DNA of 64,000 bases. It comes from Lentilactobacillus diolivorans DSM 14421 (GTDB taxonomy: Bacteria > Bacillota > Bacilli > Lactobacillales > Lactobacillaceae). A model generated the notes under the pieces. That model was given only the letters and a program-made list of their open reading frames with translations. It was not told where the DNA came from and did no database searches. A program made the position numbers and the translations under genes. Location: assembly GCF_001434255.1 (NCBI RefSeq), contig NZ_AZEY01000093.1, positions 19,529 to 83,528 on the forward strand, given 5' to 3'. Below, one piece after another: positions 55,796-64,000 of the stretch. Within the stretch, counting starts at the first letter, position 1. Every line of letters starts with the position of its first letter.

Positions 55796-57634
55796 TTACT
55801 TACCGCCCTTTTCTTCTTCATCCGTTTGCAAAACTGCCATGAAGGCTTCCTGAGGAATATCGACTTTCCCCACTGCTTTCATTCGCTTCTTACCGACTTT
55901 TTGCTTCTCTAATAGTTTCATCCGACGTGTTCGATCTCCACCATATAGCTTGGCAGTAACGTCTTTTCGGTAAGCTTTGATGTTTGTACGAGCAATTATT
56001 TTTGCGCCAATTGAAGCTTGAACAGGAATTTCAAAGTTTTGTCTTGGAATAATATTTTTTAATTTACCAACAATGTCACGAGATCTGGTCGCAGCGAATT
56101 GCCGATGAGAAATAAAGCTCAGCGCATCGACCTTTTCACCGTTTAGCAGAATGTCAATTTTGACCAAATCACTCGGTCGGTAATCTTCCATGTCATAATC
56201 CAGTGATGCATAGCCCTTTGTACTAGACTTTAATTTATCAAAAAAGTCGAAAATAATTTCAGAAAGTGGCATATGGTAAATCACATTCACTCGATACTCA
56301 TCTAAGTATTCCATAGTATCAAAGATTCCCCGTCTGTGTTGGCAAAGCTCCATAACTGGGCCAACATATTCATTGGGTACCATAATTGTTGCCTTCACAT
56401 ATGGTTCGGAAATTGTTTTAACTGAAGAAACATCAGGCATCTCCGATGGATTTTCAACCTTCTTGGTAGTACCATCTGTTAATTTAACCTCATAGGTAAC
56501 TGAAGGTGCGGTTGTAATTAATTCGAGATTAAATTCTCGTTCAAGTCGTTCTTGAACCACGTCCATATGAAGTAAGCCCAAAAAACCGCATCGAAAGCCA
56601 AATCCCAGTGCTTTGGAGATTTCTGGTTCAAACTCTAATGCCGCATCGTTTAACTTGAGCTTTTCCAATGCTTCTCGCAGGTCATCAAATTTTGCGTTAT
56701 CAGTCGGATAAAGCCCTGCATAAACCATTGGATTCATTTCACGATAACCTGGTAGTGCTTTCTCAGCCGGATCGTTAGCGTTCGTGACCGTATCACCCAC
56801 TCGTGTCTGAGTAATATCTTTAATACTGGCCGTAATATACCCAACATCGCCTGACATTAAGTAGTCACGCTTAACTGGTTTAGGTGAGTTCACACCTACT
56901 TCAGTCACTTCATATTCGCTACCACTATTCATCATTCGTATCTTGTCTCCGGGCTGGACAGTACCTTCGAATAAGCGAACGCTTAAAACAACCCCTCGGT
57001 AGTCATCATAAACCGAATCAAATACTAAAGCTTTGAGAGGACCAGTCACGTCTCCGGTTGGTGCCGGAATTTTCTGAACAATTTGTTCTAGTAATTCCGG
57101 TACACCAACCCCTTTCTTAGCGCTTGCCAAAACGGCGTCTGAGGCATCAAGGCCAATAACATTTTCAATTTCTGAACGAACTTTTTCAGGTTCAGCCGAT
57201 GGTAAATCAATTTTATTGATAACTGGCACAATCTCCAAATTATCATCCAGAGCTAAATAAACGTTGGCAAGAGTCTGAGCTTCGACCCCTTGAGCAGCAT
57301 CCACCACTAAAATAGCACCCTCACACGCTGCGAGACTCCGTGAAACTTCATATGAAAAGTCAACATGTCCCGGTGTATCAATTAGGTGAAATTCATAATC
57401 GTGACCATCTTTAGCATGATAAGTCAATTCTACGGCATTCAATTTAATCGTAATGCCACGTTCACGTTCCAAATCCATGTTATCAAGAAGTTGGTCTTTC
57501 ATATCTCTCTTGGCAACTGTGTCCGTCATCTCCAAAATTCGATCGGCTAGTGTCGATTTCCCATGGTCAATGTGAGCAACAATGGAAAAATTGCGAATAT
57601 ATTTTTGATGATCCTTCATTTTTTGTAAATCCAT
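55796..57634 (-). CDS. lepA: Elongation factor 4 (LepA)
   Basis: LepA is a ribosome-associated GTPase related to EF-G and involved in ribosome function or assembly under stress. G motifs are visible: [16 protein letters not shown] near residues 20-35, DTPGHVDF and NKIDLPSA. Domains II-V follow, and the LepA-specific C-terminal domain with [20 protein letters not shown] closes the protein. Total 612 residues. It has its own promoter and lies downstream of dnaJ as in Bacillus-type neighbourhoods, but the dnaJ terminator separates them. Confidence 0.97.
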   Translation of the reverse strand: MDLQKMKDHQKYIRNFSIVAHIDHGKSTLADRILEMTDTVAKRDMKDQLLDNMDLERERGITIKLNAVELTYHAKDGHDYEFHLIDTPGHVDFSYEVSRSLAACEGAILVVDAAQGVEAQTLANVYLALDDNLEIVPVINKIDLPSAEPEKVRSEIENVIGLDASDAVLASAKKGVGVPELLEQIVQKIPAPTGDVTGPLKALVFDSVYDDYRGVVLSVRLFEGTVQPGDKIRMMNSGSEYEVTEVGVNSPKPVKRDYLMSGDVGYITASIKDITQTRVGDTVTNANDPAEKALPGYREMNPMVYAGLYPTDNAKFDDLREALEKLKLNDAALEFEPEISKALGFGFRCGFLGLLHMDVVQERLEREFNLELITTAPSVTYEVKLTDGTTKKVENPSEMPDVSSVKTISEPYVKATIMVPNEYVGPVMELCQHRRGIFDTMEYLDEYRVNVIYHMPLSEIIFDFFDKLKSSTKGYASLDYDMEDYRPSDLVKIDILLNGEKVDALSFISHRQFAATRSRDIVGKLKNIIPRQNFEIPVQASIGAKIIARTNIKAYRKDVTAKLYGGDRTRRMKLLEKQKVGKKRMKAVGKVDIPQEAFMAVLQTDEEEKGGK

Positions 57635-57687
57635 GTTGATTTCTCACTTTCATTCGTTTGTCATTATTTAATATCCCTAACCCTTCT

Positions 57688-57716
57688 AGTCTAATGAAAT
57701 ATCGTTAGTCTGGCAA
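57688..57716 (-). promoter_or_regulatory. Promoter of lepA
   Basis: On the minus strand TTGCCA (57716-57711) and TAGACT (57693-57688) are separated by exactly 17 bases. The lepA ATG is 53 bases downstream. Confidence 0.6.
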
Positions 57717-57852
57717 GGAAAAGTGGGCATTAAACAATCTCATACGTCATTGATTCGATAAATTCAAATCTTAACGAACAGTGATAAAAGTTGTGTGCCA
57801 AACTGTCGTTGTATGAGATATCCGTGCCTGCAAAATTGTTTTTTATGATTAC

Positions 57853-57903
57853 AAACAATGAGGTTGGAACAAATGATAACTTGTCCCAACCTCATTGTTT
57901 TTT
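57853..57903. terminator. Terminator of dnaJ
   Basis: AAACAATGAGGTTGG (57853-57867) pairs perfectly with CCAACCTCATTGTTT (57886-57900), with an inner ACAA/TTGT. It lies 90 bases past the dnaJ stop and has a T run best on the plus strand. Confidence 0.8.
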
Positions 57904-57992
57904 AAGGATACAATGGTTCACCACAATCAAAAATAGCTTTTTTAGGTTCATTGTCTTAAAAAGAAACAATCACTTAACGATCACGCCCAGCA

Positions 57993-59138
57993 CTATTTTT
58001 TATCAAATGCATCCTTTACTTTGTCAAAAAAATTACTACCACCCTTGCCGCCGAGGCTTTCACCACTAGCTTTAGCAAATGCCTCAAGAGCAATCTTCTG
58101 TTCCTTATTCAGTGTTTTAGGTGTTGTCACGTTAACTGTTACTCGTTCATCACCATTGCCATTTCCCCTTAAGTGAGGAGCTCCCTTGCCCTTCAAACGA
58201 AAACTGGTTCCGGTTTGAGTGCCTGCAGGAATCTTTAATTCAACGTCACCATGGACCGTTTTAACCTTAATCTTTCCTCCAAGCGCAGCTCTGGCAAAAC
58301 TAATTTGTTCATCGGTATAGATGGTTGACCCATCACGAGTAAAGTCCTTGCTTGGCTTGACTCTAAAGATAATATACAGATCACCATATGGGCCACCATT
58401 AACACCGGCTTCACCTTGACCTTGAAGTCTCATTTGCTGTCCATCATCAATGCCGGCGGGAACATTGACTTCGAGTTCATGACGCTCATCAACACGGCCA
58501 CGACCCCCACAAGTTGGGCATTTTTCCTTGATCTCTTTGCCTGTTCCATGACAAACTGGGCAAGTTTGTCGAGATTGCATCCGACCGAGTGGCGTGTTTG
58601 TTTCAGTCACAATGAAGCCGCGACCACCACATCGAGAACAAGTGACAGGAGAAGTTCCAGGCTTCGCACCCGTCCCACCACATGTTTTACACTGAGCCTC
58701 GCGATTATACTTAATAACGGTCTTTTTACCAAAGATAGCTTCCTTGAATTCAAGGGTCATTTGGTATTGCAAGTCACGACCTTGTTGAGGTGCAGAAGGG
58801 TCAGCATTCTGTTGGCGACCACCAAAGAATTGACTAAAAATATCATCAAATCCAAAACCACCGCCATCAAAATTACCAAAACCACCGGCACCACCGCCAA
58901 ATCCACCTGCTCCTGCAGCACCATCGGCGGATCCATATTGATCATAATTTGCACGCTTCTGTGGATCACTTAACGTTTCATATGCTTCGTTAATTTCCTT
59001 GAACTTGGCTTCTGCATCCGGCGCTTTATTGATATCGGGATGCCACTTTTTAGACAGCCTACGATAGGCATGTTTTATTTCATCGTCACTGGCGTCTTTG
59101 GAAACTCCGAGAATTTTGTAATAATCTTTACTTGCCAT
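57993..59138 (-). CDS. dnaJ: Chaperone DnaJ (Hsp40)
   Basis: DnaJ delivers unfolded proteins to DnaK and stimulates its ATPase. The J domain (1-70) has the HPD motif in KKWHPDINK, followed by a Gly/Phe-rich region (about 72-105), four CxxCxGxG zinc repeats ([32 protein letters not shown], near 146-208) and the C-terminal substrate domains. The length is 381 residues. A hairpin terminator and a candidate promoter separate it from dnaK, so it may be expressed at lower level or separately. Confidence 0.98.
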   Translation of the reverse strand: MASKDYYKILGVSKDASDDEIKHAYRRLSKKWHPDINKAPDAEAKFKEINEAYETLSDPQKRANYDQYGSADGAAGAGGFGGGAGGFGNFDGGGFGFDDIFSQFFGGRQQNADPSAPQQGRDLQYQMTLEFKEAIFGKKTVIKYNREAQCKTCGGTGAKPGTSPVTCSRCGGRGFIVTETNTPLGRMQSRQTCPVCHGTGKEIKEKCPTCGGRGRVDERHELEVNVPAGIDDGQQMRLQGQGEAGVNGGPYGDLYIIFRVKPSKDFTRDGSTIYTDEQISFARAALGGKIKVKTVHGDVELKIPAGTQTGTSFRLKGKGAPHLRGNGNGDERVTVNVTTPKTLNKEQKIALEAFAKASGESLGGKGGSNFFDKVKDAFDKK

Positions 59139-59164
59139 TAGAAACTCCCATCTTCATTCAATTG

Positions 59165-59193
59165 TTTATCCATGATAGAATACCATATTTCAA
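59165..59193 (-). promoter_or_regulatory. Candidate promoter of dnaJ
   Basis: TTGAAA (59193-59188) and GATAAA (59170-59165) are separated by 17 bases. The -35 directly abuts the dnaK terminator hairpin, and the -10 ends 26 bases before the dnaJ ATG. Confidence 0.5.
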
Positions 59194-59194
59194 C

Positions 59195-59223
59195 AAAAAG
59201 CCAAAGCCAGCTGGCCTTGACTT
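59195..59223 (-). terminator. Terminator between dnaK and dnaJ
   Basis: On the minus strand AAGTCAAGGCC pairs across AGCT with GGCTTTGGCTT over 11 bp (with G-T wobbles), followed by TTT. It lies 29 bases past the dnaK stop. Confidence 0.75.
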
Positions 59224-59251
59224 CTTGTTAAGATAAATTTAGTAATAATGA

Positions 59252-61129
59252 TTATTTATCTTTGTTATCATCGTGGACTTCGTGGAAGTCACCATCAACG
59301 GTGCCATCGTCGCCCTTACCTTTGTTAGCATCATCAGAGGAGTTCGGTTGACCATTTGGTTGGCCGGCTGTCCCTTGACCATCCTTAGGAGCCTGTTGTT
59401 GATATAACTTAACGGCTAGGTCTTGAACGATTTTATTTAAATCATCTTTCTTAGTCTTCATATCATCAACATTGTTATCTTCTTTGGCTTTCTTGAGGGC
59501 GTCACGGGCATCTTCCGCCTTCTTAATTTCATCATCGGAAACCTTTCCTTTGACTTCTTTAAGTGTCTTGTCTGTCTGGAAGATCAATTGATCGACTTCG
59601 TTATTCAAATCAGCTGATTCTTTACGTTGCTTATCAGCCTCTTCATTCTCCTGAGCTTCTTTCATCATCTTTTTAATTTCATCATCTGAAAGGCCGGAAG
59701 AATCTTTAATGGTAATCTTTTGCTCTTTACCAGTTCCCTTGTCTTTGGCAGAAACGTTAACAATTCCGTTCTTATCAATATCAAAGGTAACCTCAATTTG
59801 AGGGATTCCTCTAGGAGCAGCAGGAATGTCTGTCAATTGGAATTGACCTAAGGTTTTGTCATCGGCTGCCATTGGTCGTTCACCTTGAAGGACATGGATA
59901 TCAACAGCGGGTTGATTATCAGCAGCAGTTGAAAAGACTTGTGACTTGCTGGTTGGAATCGTTGTATTACGGTCAATTAACTTAGTGAAGACACCACCCA
60001 TGGTTTCAATTCCAAGTGATAATGGTGTGACATCAAGTAAAACAACATCTTTAACATCACCAGTAATAACACCACCTTGAACCGCCGCACCAAGTGCAAC
60101 AGCTTCGTCAGGATTGATTGAATGGTTAGAATCTTTGCCAGTCCATGACTTAACAGCTTCCTGAACGGCTGGGATTCGAGTTGAACCACCATTTAAAATA
60201 ACTTGATCAATATCTGAGGTACTCAAGTTAGCATCTTTTAAGGCGTTGTCAAATGGTATCTTTGTCTTAGCAACTAAGTCATGTGTCAATTCATTGAATT
60301 TTGCACGAGTTAAAGTTGTTTGCAGATGTAGCGGACCACTTTCTCCAGCAGAAATAAATGGTAAACTGATTTCTGATTCGGTTACACCTGAAAGATCCTT
60401 CTTAGCCTTTTCAGCAGCATCCTTTAAACGTTGAAGGGCCATCTTATCTTTAGAAAGATCAACACCATTTTCTTTCTTAAAACCATCAACCAACCAATCA
60501 ATTACACGTTGGTCAAAGTCATCACCACCAAGGTGAGTGTCACCATTAGTTGAAAGAACTTGGAAAACACCGTCGCCTAATTCAAGAATGGAAACATCAA
60601 ATGTTCCACCACCTAAATCGTAGACTAAAATCTTTTCATCCTTATCTTGTTTATCAAGACCATATGCCAAAGCAGCAGCAGTTGGTTCATTAATAATTCG
60701 CTTGACATTTAAACCAGCAATTTTACCGGCATCTTTAGTTGCTTGACGTTGGGCATCGTTAAAATATGCTGGAACAGTGATAACGGCATCAGTAACTTTA
60801 TCACCCACGTAATCCTCAGCAAACTCCTTGATATATTGAAGAATCATTGCGGAAATTTGTTGTGGGGTATATTTTTTACCATCAACGTCAACGGTGTAAC
60901 CTTGTTCACCCATATGACTCTTAATTGAACGAACAGTATTTGGGTTGGTAATTTCCTGACGTTTTGCAACTTCGCCAACCTGTGGCTTACCATCCTTAAA
61001 TGCAACAACCGATGGTGTTGTTCGTGAGCCTTCAGGGTTTGCGATGATCTTGGGTTCATTGCCTTCCAAAACGGCAACGGCTGAGTTAGTAGTTCCTAAG
61101 TCAATACCAATAATTTTATTACTTGCCAT
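59252..61129 (-). CDS. dnaK: Chaperone DnaK (Hsp70)
   Basis: DnaK binds exposed hydrophobic segments in ATP-driven cycles with DnaJ and GrpE. The nucleotide domain (1-360) shows [37 protein letters not shown] and [14 protein letters not shown], with the Gram-positive deletion usual for Firmicutes. The substrate domain follows, and the C-terminus is an acidic G/Q/D-rich tail (about 575-625). Length 625 residues. ATG 61129 has GAGGAT. It follows grpE by 30 bases in the CIRCE-controlled hrcA operon. Confidence 0.98.
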   Translation of the reverse strand: MASNKIIGIDLGTTNSAVAVLEGNEPKIIANPEGSRTTPSVVAFKDGKPQVGEVAKRQEITNPNTVRSIKSHMGEQGYTVDVDGKKYTPQQISAMILQYIKEFAEDYVGDKVTDAVITVPAYFNDAQRQATKDAGKIAGLNVKRIINEPTAAALAYGLDKQDKDEKILVYDLGGGTFDVSILELGDGVFQVLSTNGDTHLGGDDFDQRVIDWLVDGFKKENGVDLSKDKMALQRLKDAAEKAKKDLSGVTESEISLPFISAGESGPLHLQTTLTRAKFNELTHDLVAKTKIPFDNALKDANLSTSDIDQVILNGGSTRIPAVQEAVKSWTGKDSNHSINPDEAVALGAAVQGGVITGDVKDVVLLDVTPLSLGIETMGGVFTKLIDRNTTIPTSKSQVFSTAADNQPAVDIHVLQGERPMAADDKTLGQFQLTDIPAAPRGIPQIEVTFDIDKNGIVNVSAKDKGTGKEQKITIKDSSGLSDDEIKKMMKEAQENEEADKQRKESADLNNEVDQLIFQTDKTLKEVKGKVSDDEIKKAEDARDALKKAKEDNNVDDMKTKKDDLNKIVQDLAVKLYQQQAPKDGQGTAGQPNGQPNSSDDANKGKGDDGTVDGDFHEVHDDNKDK

Positions 61130-61159
61130 AGATAAATAATCCTCTTTTTCTTTAAAGAT

Positions 61160-61777
61160 TTATTTTGCAACAACAACCATTGCTGGTCGAAGTACTCGAT
61201 CCTTCAATCGATAACCATTTTGTAAAATTTGGATAACTGTATCAACCGGATGATGATCATCGGCTGCCGCAGTTTGAACAGCTTGACTGAATTTAGGATC
61301 AAATGGTTTATTCAACGCTTCAATGACCTCAACGCCATTATCACTTAAGGCTTTGGTAAGGTGTTCATAAACCATTGAAACACCCTTTTTGAGTTGCTTG
61401 CCGCTGTCATCGGTAACATCAACGGCTAATGCTCGCTGAAGGTTGTCAACAATCGGCAAAATATCATGTGCTAATTGTTGGCCATCATATTTTATTAAAT
61501 CTGCCTGTTCCTTCTTGGCATGATTTTGAATATTTTTCATATCAGCTTCAGCTCGAAGAAACCGATTTTCCATTTGGTCATATTTCGTTTGTAAATCGGT
61601 AACCTGTTGTTTTAATTTTTTTATTTCGCTTGAACGATGATCAGTGGCCGAATCAGCATTTGAATCCTTTTTAGTCAATTTATCATGATTCTTCAATTGA
61701 TCCTTAGATTTTGTTGATGGGTCTTCCTGGGGTGTCTCATGATCCCTTTTTAATGAATCATCCTTTTTTTCTGCCAA
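61160..61777 (-). CDS. grpE: Nucleotide exchange factor GrpE
   Basis: GrpE releases ADP from DnaK. An acidic/charged disordered N-terminus (about 1-55), a long coiled coil (60-110, SSEIKKLKQQVTDLQTKYDQ) and the beta-wing domain ending VLRPAMVVVAK are present. The start is TTG 61777 (AEKKDDSLK follows), because AAGGAGG is seven bases upstream; the ATG at 61795 overlaps the hrcA stop and has no site. This gives 205 residues. It lies between hrcA and dnaK. Confidence 0.95.
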   Translation of the reverse strand: MAEKKDDSLKRDHETPQEDPSTKSKDQLKNHDKLTKKDSNADSATDHRSSEIKKLKQQVTDLQTKYDQMENRFLRAEADMKNIQNHAKKEQADLIKYDGQQLAHDILPIVDNLQRALAVDVTDDSGKQLKKGVSMVYEHLTKALSDNGVEVIEALNKPFDPKFSQAVQTAAADDHHPVDTVIQILQNGYRLKDRVLRPAMVVVAK

Positions 61778-61794
61778 ACAATCGCCTCCTTGCA

Positions 61795-62832
61795 TTAATC
61801 ATTATCATCATCGTAATAGCCGAGCAACTTCTTGGTTAATTCTTCACGAAGCGCACCGACTATGCCAATAATTTTTGAATACGGCATTCTGGTTGGCCCA
61901 ATCACAGCAATAATGCCATGGCCATACTCATTCAAATCATAAGTTCCAGTAATAATACTATAATCCTTTAACAGGTCATTTCGTAATTCACTGCCAATTC
62001 GAACTTGAACATCATTAGAATTAGTATTCATAATCTTTTGAACGGTATCTTCCGTGTCTAGCAAGTTATATAACGGTTTTAGACGATCGATGTTTTGACG
62101 TTCGGCAAATCTCAACAGATTCAGTTTGCCATCGACATGAATTCGATCCCGGCCCGCTTCATTCAACATTTCACCAAATATTTTTAAGAATCCCTCTGGT
62201 GTTTGAATATACTTGGTCATTAACATTGGAATGTCAAATTTCAGCTTGTCAACAACCTGTTGCAGTGGTTTGCCAACTAATTCTGAATTAATAATGTTAA
62301 CCATCGTCTCCAACTGCTCGGACGACACATTCATTAATCTAAAGATCTTGTCGACAACGTGACCGGTATTTGTCACAATAATAGCCATTACCTGGCGATC
62401 GTCTAATTTGACTAATCGAAATCCGCCAAGTTTTAATGTATCCCCTGGTTCCGGATTAAAGGTTACTGCCATATAGTTCGTTAAATCGGATAATACTTTT
62501 GCCGATTCCTGAATAATCTCGTCAATCCGATTAAACTCGCTGTTAAACGAACTTTTAATTAAATCCTCCGCACTATCATCCAACGGATCTGGTTGAACAA
62601 GGTTATCGACATAATAACGATAACCTTCAATAGATGGAATTCGACCAGACGAGAAATGCGTTTTAGCGATTAAACCTTTTGATTCAAGTGCAGCCATGTC
62701 ATTTCTGACCGTCGCGGAACTAACGTGGGTCGGAAATTCAGAAGCTAATGCCTTGGAACCAACTGGCATCCCTGTTCTTGTGTAATCACGAATGATTATT
62801 TGAAGAATACTTTTTTGCCTATCCGTTAGCAC
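61795..62832 (-). CDS. hrcA: Heat-inducible transcription repressor HrcA
   Basis: HrcA represses class I heat-shock genes by binding CIRCE and is kept active by GroEL. A winged-helix N-terminal domain (about 1-75: SKALASEFPTHVSSATVRND, LESKGLIAKTHFSSGRIPSI) is followed by a GAF-like dimerisation domain. The 345 residues are typical. The start is GTG 62832 with GAGGTG six bases upstream. It is first in hrcA-grpE-dnaK and is preceded by two CIRCE elements, so it is autoregulated. Confidence 0.97.
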   Translation of the reverse strand: MLTDRQKSILQIIIRDYTRTGMPVGSKALASEFPTHVSSATVRNDMAALESKGLIAKTHFSSGRIPSIEGYRYYVDNLVQPDPLDDSAEDLIKSSFNSEFNRIDEIIQESAKVLSDLTNYMAVTFNPEPGDTLKLGGFRLVKLDDRQVMAIIVTNTGHVVDKIFRLMNVSSEQLETMVNIINSELVGKPLQQVVDKLKFDIPMLMTKYIQTPEGFLKIFGEMLNEAGRDRIHVDGKLNLLRFAERQNIDRLKPLYNLLDTEDTVQKIMNTNSNDVQVRIGSELRNDLLKDYSIITGTYDLNEYGHGIIAVIGPTRMPYSKIIGIVGALREELTKKLLGYYDDDND

Positions 62833-62847
62833 CTAAATCACCTCTTT

Positions 62848-62874
62848 TTAGCACTCAATAAAGTCGAGTGCTAA
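62848..62874 (-). promoter_or_regulatory. CIRCE element, consensus copy
   Basis: TTAGCACTC-N9-GAGTGCTAA is an exact CIRCE inverted repeat with the nine-base spacer. It lies 15 bases before the hrcA start. Confidence 0.98.
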
Positions 62875-62887
62875 GGCACATTTATAA

Positions 62888-62921
62888 TTTAACAAACCAA
62901 CTGTTATAAGTCAAGGAATTA
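62888..62921 (-). promoter_or_regulatory. Promoter of hrcA-grpE-dnaK
   Basis: On the minus strand TTGACT is followed after 17 bases (TATAACAGTTGGTTTGT) by TAAATT. It lies between the two CIRCE copies, so both flank the sigma-A promoter. Confidence 0.6.
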
Positions 62922-62930
62922 TCGTATATT

Positions 62931-62957
62931 TTAGCATTAATTTGTTCAGAGTGCTAA
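62931..62957 (-). promoter_or_regulatory. Second, degenerate CIRCE element
   Basis: TTAGCATTA-N9-GAGTGCTAA has a perfect right arm, the correct spacer, and a left arm that matches at seven of nine positions. It begins five bases after the ribF stop. Confidence 0.75.
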
Positions 62958-62962
62958 TAGTG

Positions 62963-63919
62963 CTAATTTAAAGTATTGGGGTGATCATTCATATATTTTC
63001 GAGTCGTTTGATTATCCTCGTCTAACTGATTGATCAATTGCTCTGGCGTTTCAAATTTAATTTCATCTCGAATGTAGGAAAGCCAGTTGACTCTGACAAT
63101 CTCACCATAAATATTCTGATTAAAATCAAGCAAATTGATTTCAACGGTCATTGGATGGCCATCTGAAAATGTGACATTCCTACCAATCGATGCCATCCCC
63201 AAGTATTTTCGATCAGCAATTTCGACGGTTACAACATAAATGCCAATTTTAGGTAACCATTGATACTCAGAATGTTCAACGTTAGCGGTCGGATAGCCTA
63301 AAAGACGACCGCGTTCTTCACCATGGACAATAACTCCTTTTGTCTGAAATGGCCTACCTAATAAACGATTAACCTGCTTGACATCACCGGAATCCAAGCC
63401 AATTCGTATCCTAGTGGAACTGACTTTTTTTTGGTCAATTTCAATTGGTGGAACAGTGATGACTTTAAAAGCACCATTAACAAAGGTTGGTAAGTTGGCC
63501 ATCGTCGCAGTTCTTTTATCACCATAAGTATGATCGAAGCCAGCAACAACTGCTACTGCATTAAACCGCTCAAGAAAATTTGTGATGAATTCTTTTGGCT
63601 GCTGACTTTGAAATGCATGGGAATAGTTTACTAAGAATACTTTTTGAACGCCGAATGCGTCAAACAATGCCATTTTGTGATCCAACAGTGTAATATAACG
63701 TTTTTCATGTGCTGACATCTTTTTATAAACCAGTGCTGGATGATGATCGTAGGTTAACACCGCAAAAGTTGCACCCAGTTTCACAGCTTCATCTTTTGCT
63801 CGCTGAAAAACTGCTTGGTGTCCTCTGTGAAAACCATCAAAAAAGCCCATTGCAATGACGGTTTTGTCATTAAACTTGAGCTTATCATCCAACGGATAAT
63901 GAAGTTTTATAATTTCCAT
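62963..63919 (-). CDS. ribF: Bifunctional riboflavin kinase/FAD synthetase
   Basis: RibF converts riboflavin to FMN and then FAD. The nucleotidyltransferase domain (1-185) shows AMGFFDGFHRGHQAVFQRA near residues 24-42 and VSSTRIRIGL; the flavokinase domain (190-318) contains KGVIVHGEERGRLLGYPTAN. Length 318 residues. ATG 63919 has AAAGGTGAG upstream. Together with RibU it provides flavin cofactors; the FMN it makes is the ligand of the riboswitch at 8.8 kb. truB, the common upstream neighbour, would lie beyond the window. Confidence 0.96.
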   Translation of the reverse strand: MEIIKLHYPLDDKLKFNDKTVIAMGFFDGFHRGHQAVFQRAKDEAVKLGATFAVLTYDHHPALVYKKMSAHEKRYITLLDHKMALFDAFGVQKVFLVNYSHAFQSQQPKEFITNFLERFNAVAVVAGFDHTYGDKRTATMANLPTFVNGAFKVITVPPIEIDQKKVSSTRIRIGLDSGDVKQVNRLLGRPFQTKGVIVHGEERGRLLGYPTANVEHSEYQWLPKIGIYVVTVEIADRKYLGMASIGRNVTFSDGHPMTVEINLLDFNQNIYGEIVRVNWLSYIRDEIKFETPEQLINQLDEDNQTTRKYMNDHPNTLN

Positions 63920-64000
63920 ATTTACAACTCACCTTTTAATTAAGTAACGCGTTGTGCTAGTTATGAAACATTCAAGCATAGCGGCCAAGTTTCAAGCCGC
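63920..64000. other. Right window edge, no gene assigned
   Basis: These 81 bases hold the ribF ribosome binding site and a GCGGC/GCCGC inverted repeat at 63981-64000. Short frames on the minus strand could be the end of an upstream gene, but I cannot assign one. Confidence 0.4.

Larger units (their letters stand above)
57635..57992. other. 358-base intergenic region between lepA and dnaJ
   Basis: It holds the lepA promoter (57688-57716) and the dnaJ terminator (57853-57903). No ORF is credible in it. Confidence 0.7.

Noticed and set aside
58416..58973. 185-codon open frame on the plus strand
   Set aside because: It is the antisense of dnaJ, has no ribosome binding site, and its composition reflects the zinc-repeat and Gly-rich codons of dnaJ read backwards.
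1..64000. CRISPR arrays, tRNA or rRNA genes, insertion sequences, restriction or toxin-antitoxin modules
   Set aside because: None were seen; no regular spacer repeats, cloverleaf genes or transposase frames are apparent on either strand.

Overview
The window is about 64 kb of low-GC chromosomal DNA from a lactic acid bacterium. The gene set and order (hup-der-rpsA-cmk, scpAB, dnaE-pyk, rpoD-dnaG-glyQS-recO-era, hisS-aspS, relA-dtd, hrcA-grpE-dnaK-dnaJ) and the control elements (T-boxes, FMN riboswitch, CIRCE, CtsR box, AGGAGG ribosome binding sites) point to Lactobacillaceae. dnaE and pyk are neighbours with no pfkA between them, which fits an obligately heterofermentative lineage such as Lentilactobacillus or Levilactobacillus. 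The species is inference. There are no IS elements, phage genes, CRISPR arrays, rRNAs or tRNAs.

Layout. 1-8.0 kb: TPR protein, hup, der, rpsA, cmk, a LysM membrane protein, recQ and its YpbB-type partner. 8.1-8.9 kb: riboflavin transporter ribU behind an FMN riboswitch. 9-13 kb: rluB-scpB-scpA-ribT-like-xerD-cvfB, tightly packed. 13.4-19.1 kb: pyk, dnaE and a small membrane protein. 19.2-25 kb: clpB (CtsR box), pepT, a Nif3-like protein and trmK. 25.3-36.4 kb: rpoD-dnaG-glyS-glyQ (T-box), recO-era, dgkA-ybeY-phoH, yqeY and rpsU. 36.6-37.4 kb: ppsR alone on the plus strand. 37.9-42.1 kb: nfo and a wall-polymer cluster (two CDP-glycerol transferases around a TagG-type permease). 42.2-46.7 kb: yitT, aspS and hisS (T-box). 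46.8-48.5 kb: plus-strand amidase and fructosamine kinase. 48.5-54.2 kb: HAD phosphatase, dtd, relA, rsmE, prmA and an unrecognised gene. 54.4-55.6 kb: a small plus-strand island of uncharacterised genes with an 18-bp palindromic operator and an overlapping 17-codon leader ORF. 55.8-64 kb: lepA, dnaJ, dnaK, grpE, hrcA (two CIRCE elements) and ribF.

Most of the content is housekeeping: chromosome segregation, replication and repair, translation, proteostasis, stringent response and wall polymer synthesis. The non-routine signals are a two-copy structured intergenic repeat (25081-25222 and 37592-37730), the 54.2-55.6 kb island, a hisS-aspS T-box whose specifier region contains overlapping Asp and His codons, an attenuator-like hairpin between the CtsR box and clpB, and a terminator plus promoter separating dnaK from dnaJ. 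No large undescribed system is evident. Translation starts below were moved to the Shine-Dalgarno-supported codon where it mattered, and many are GTG or TTG.
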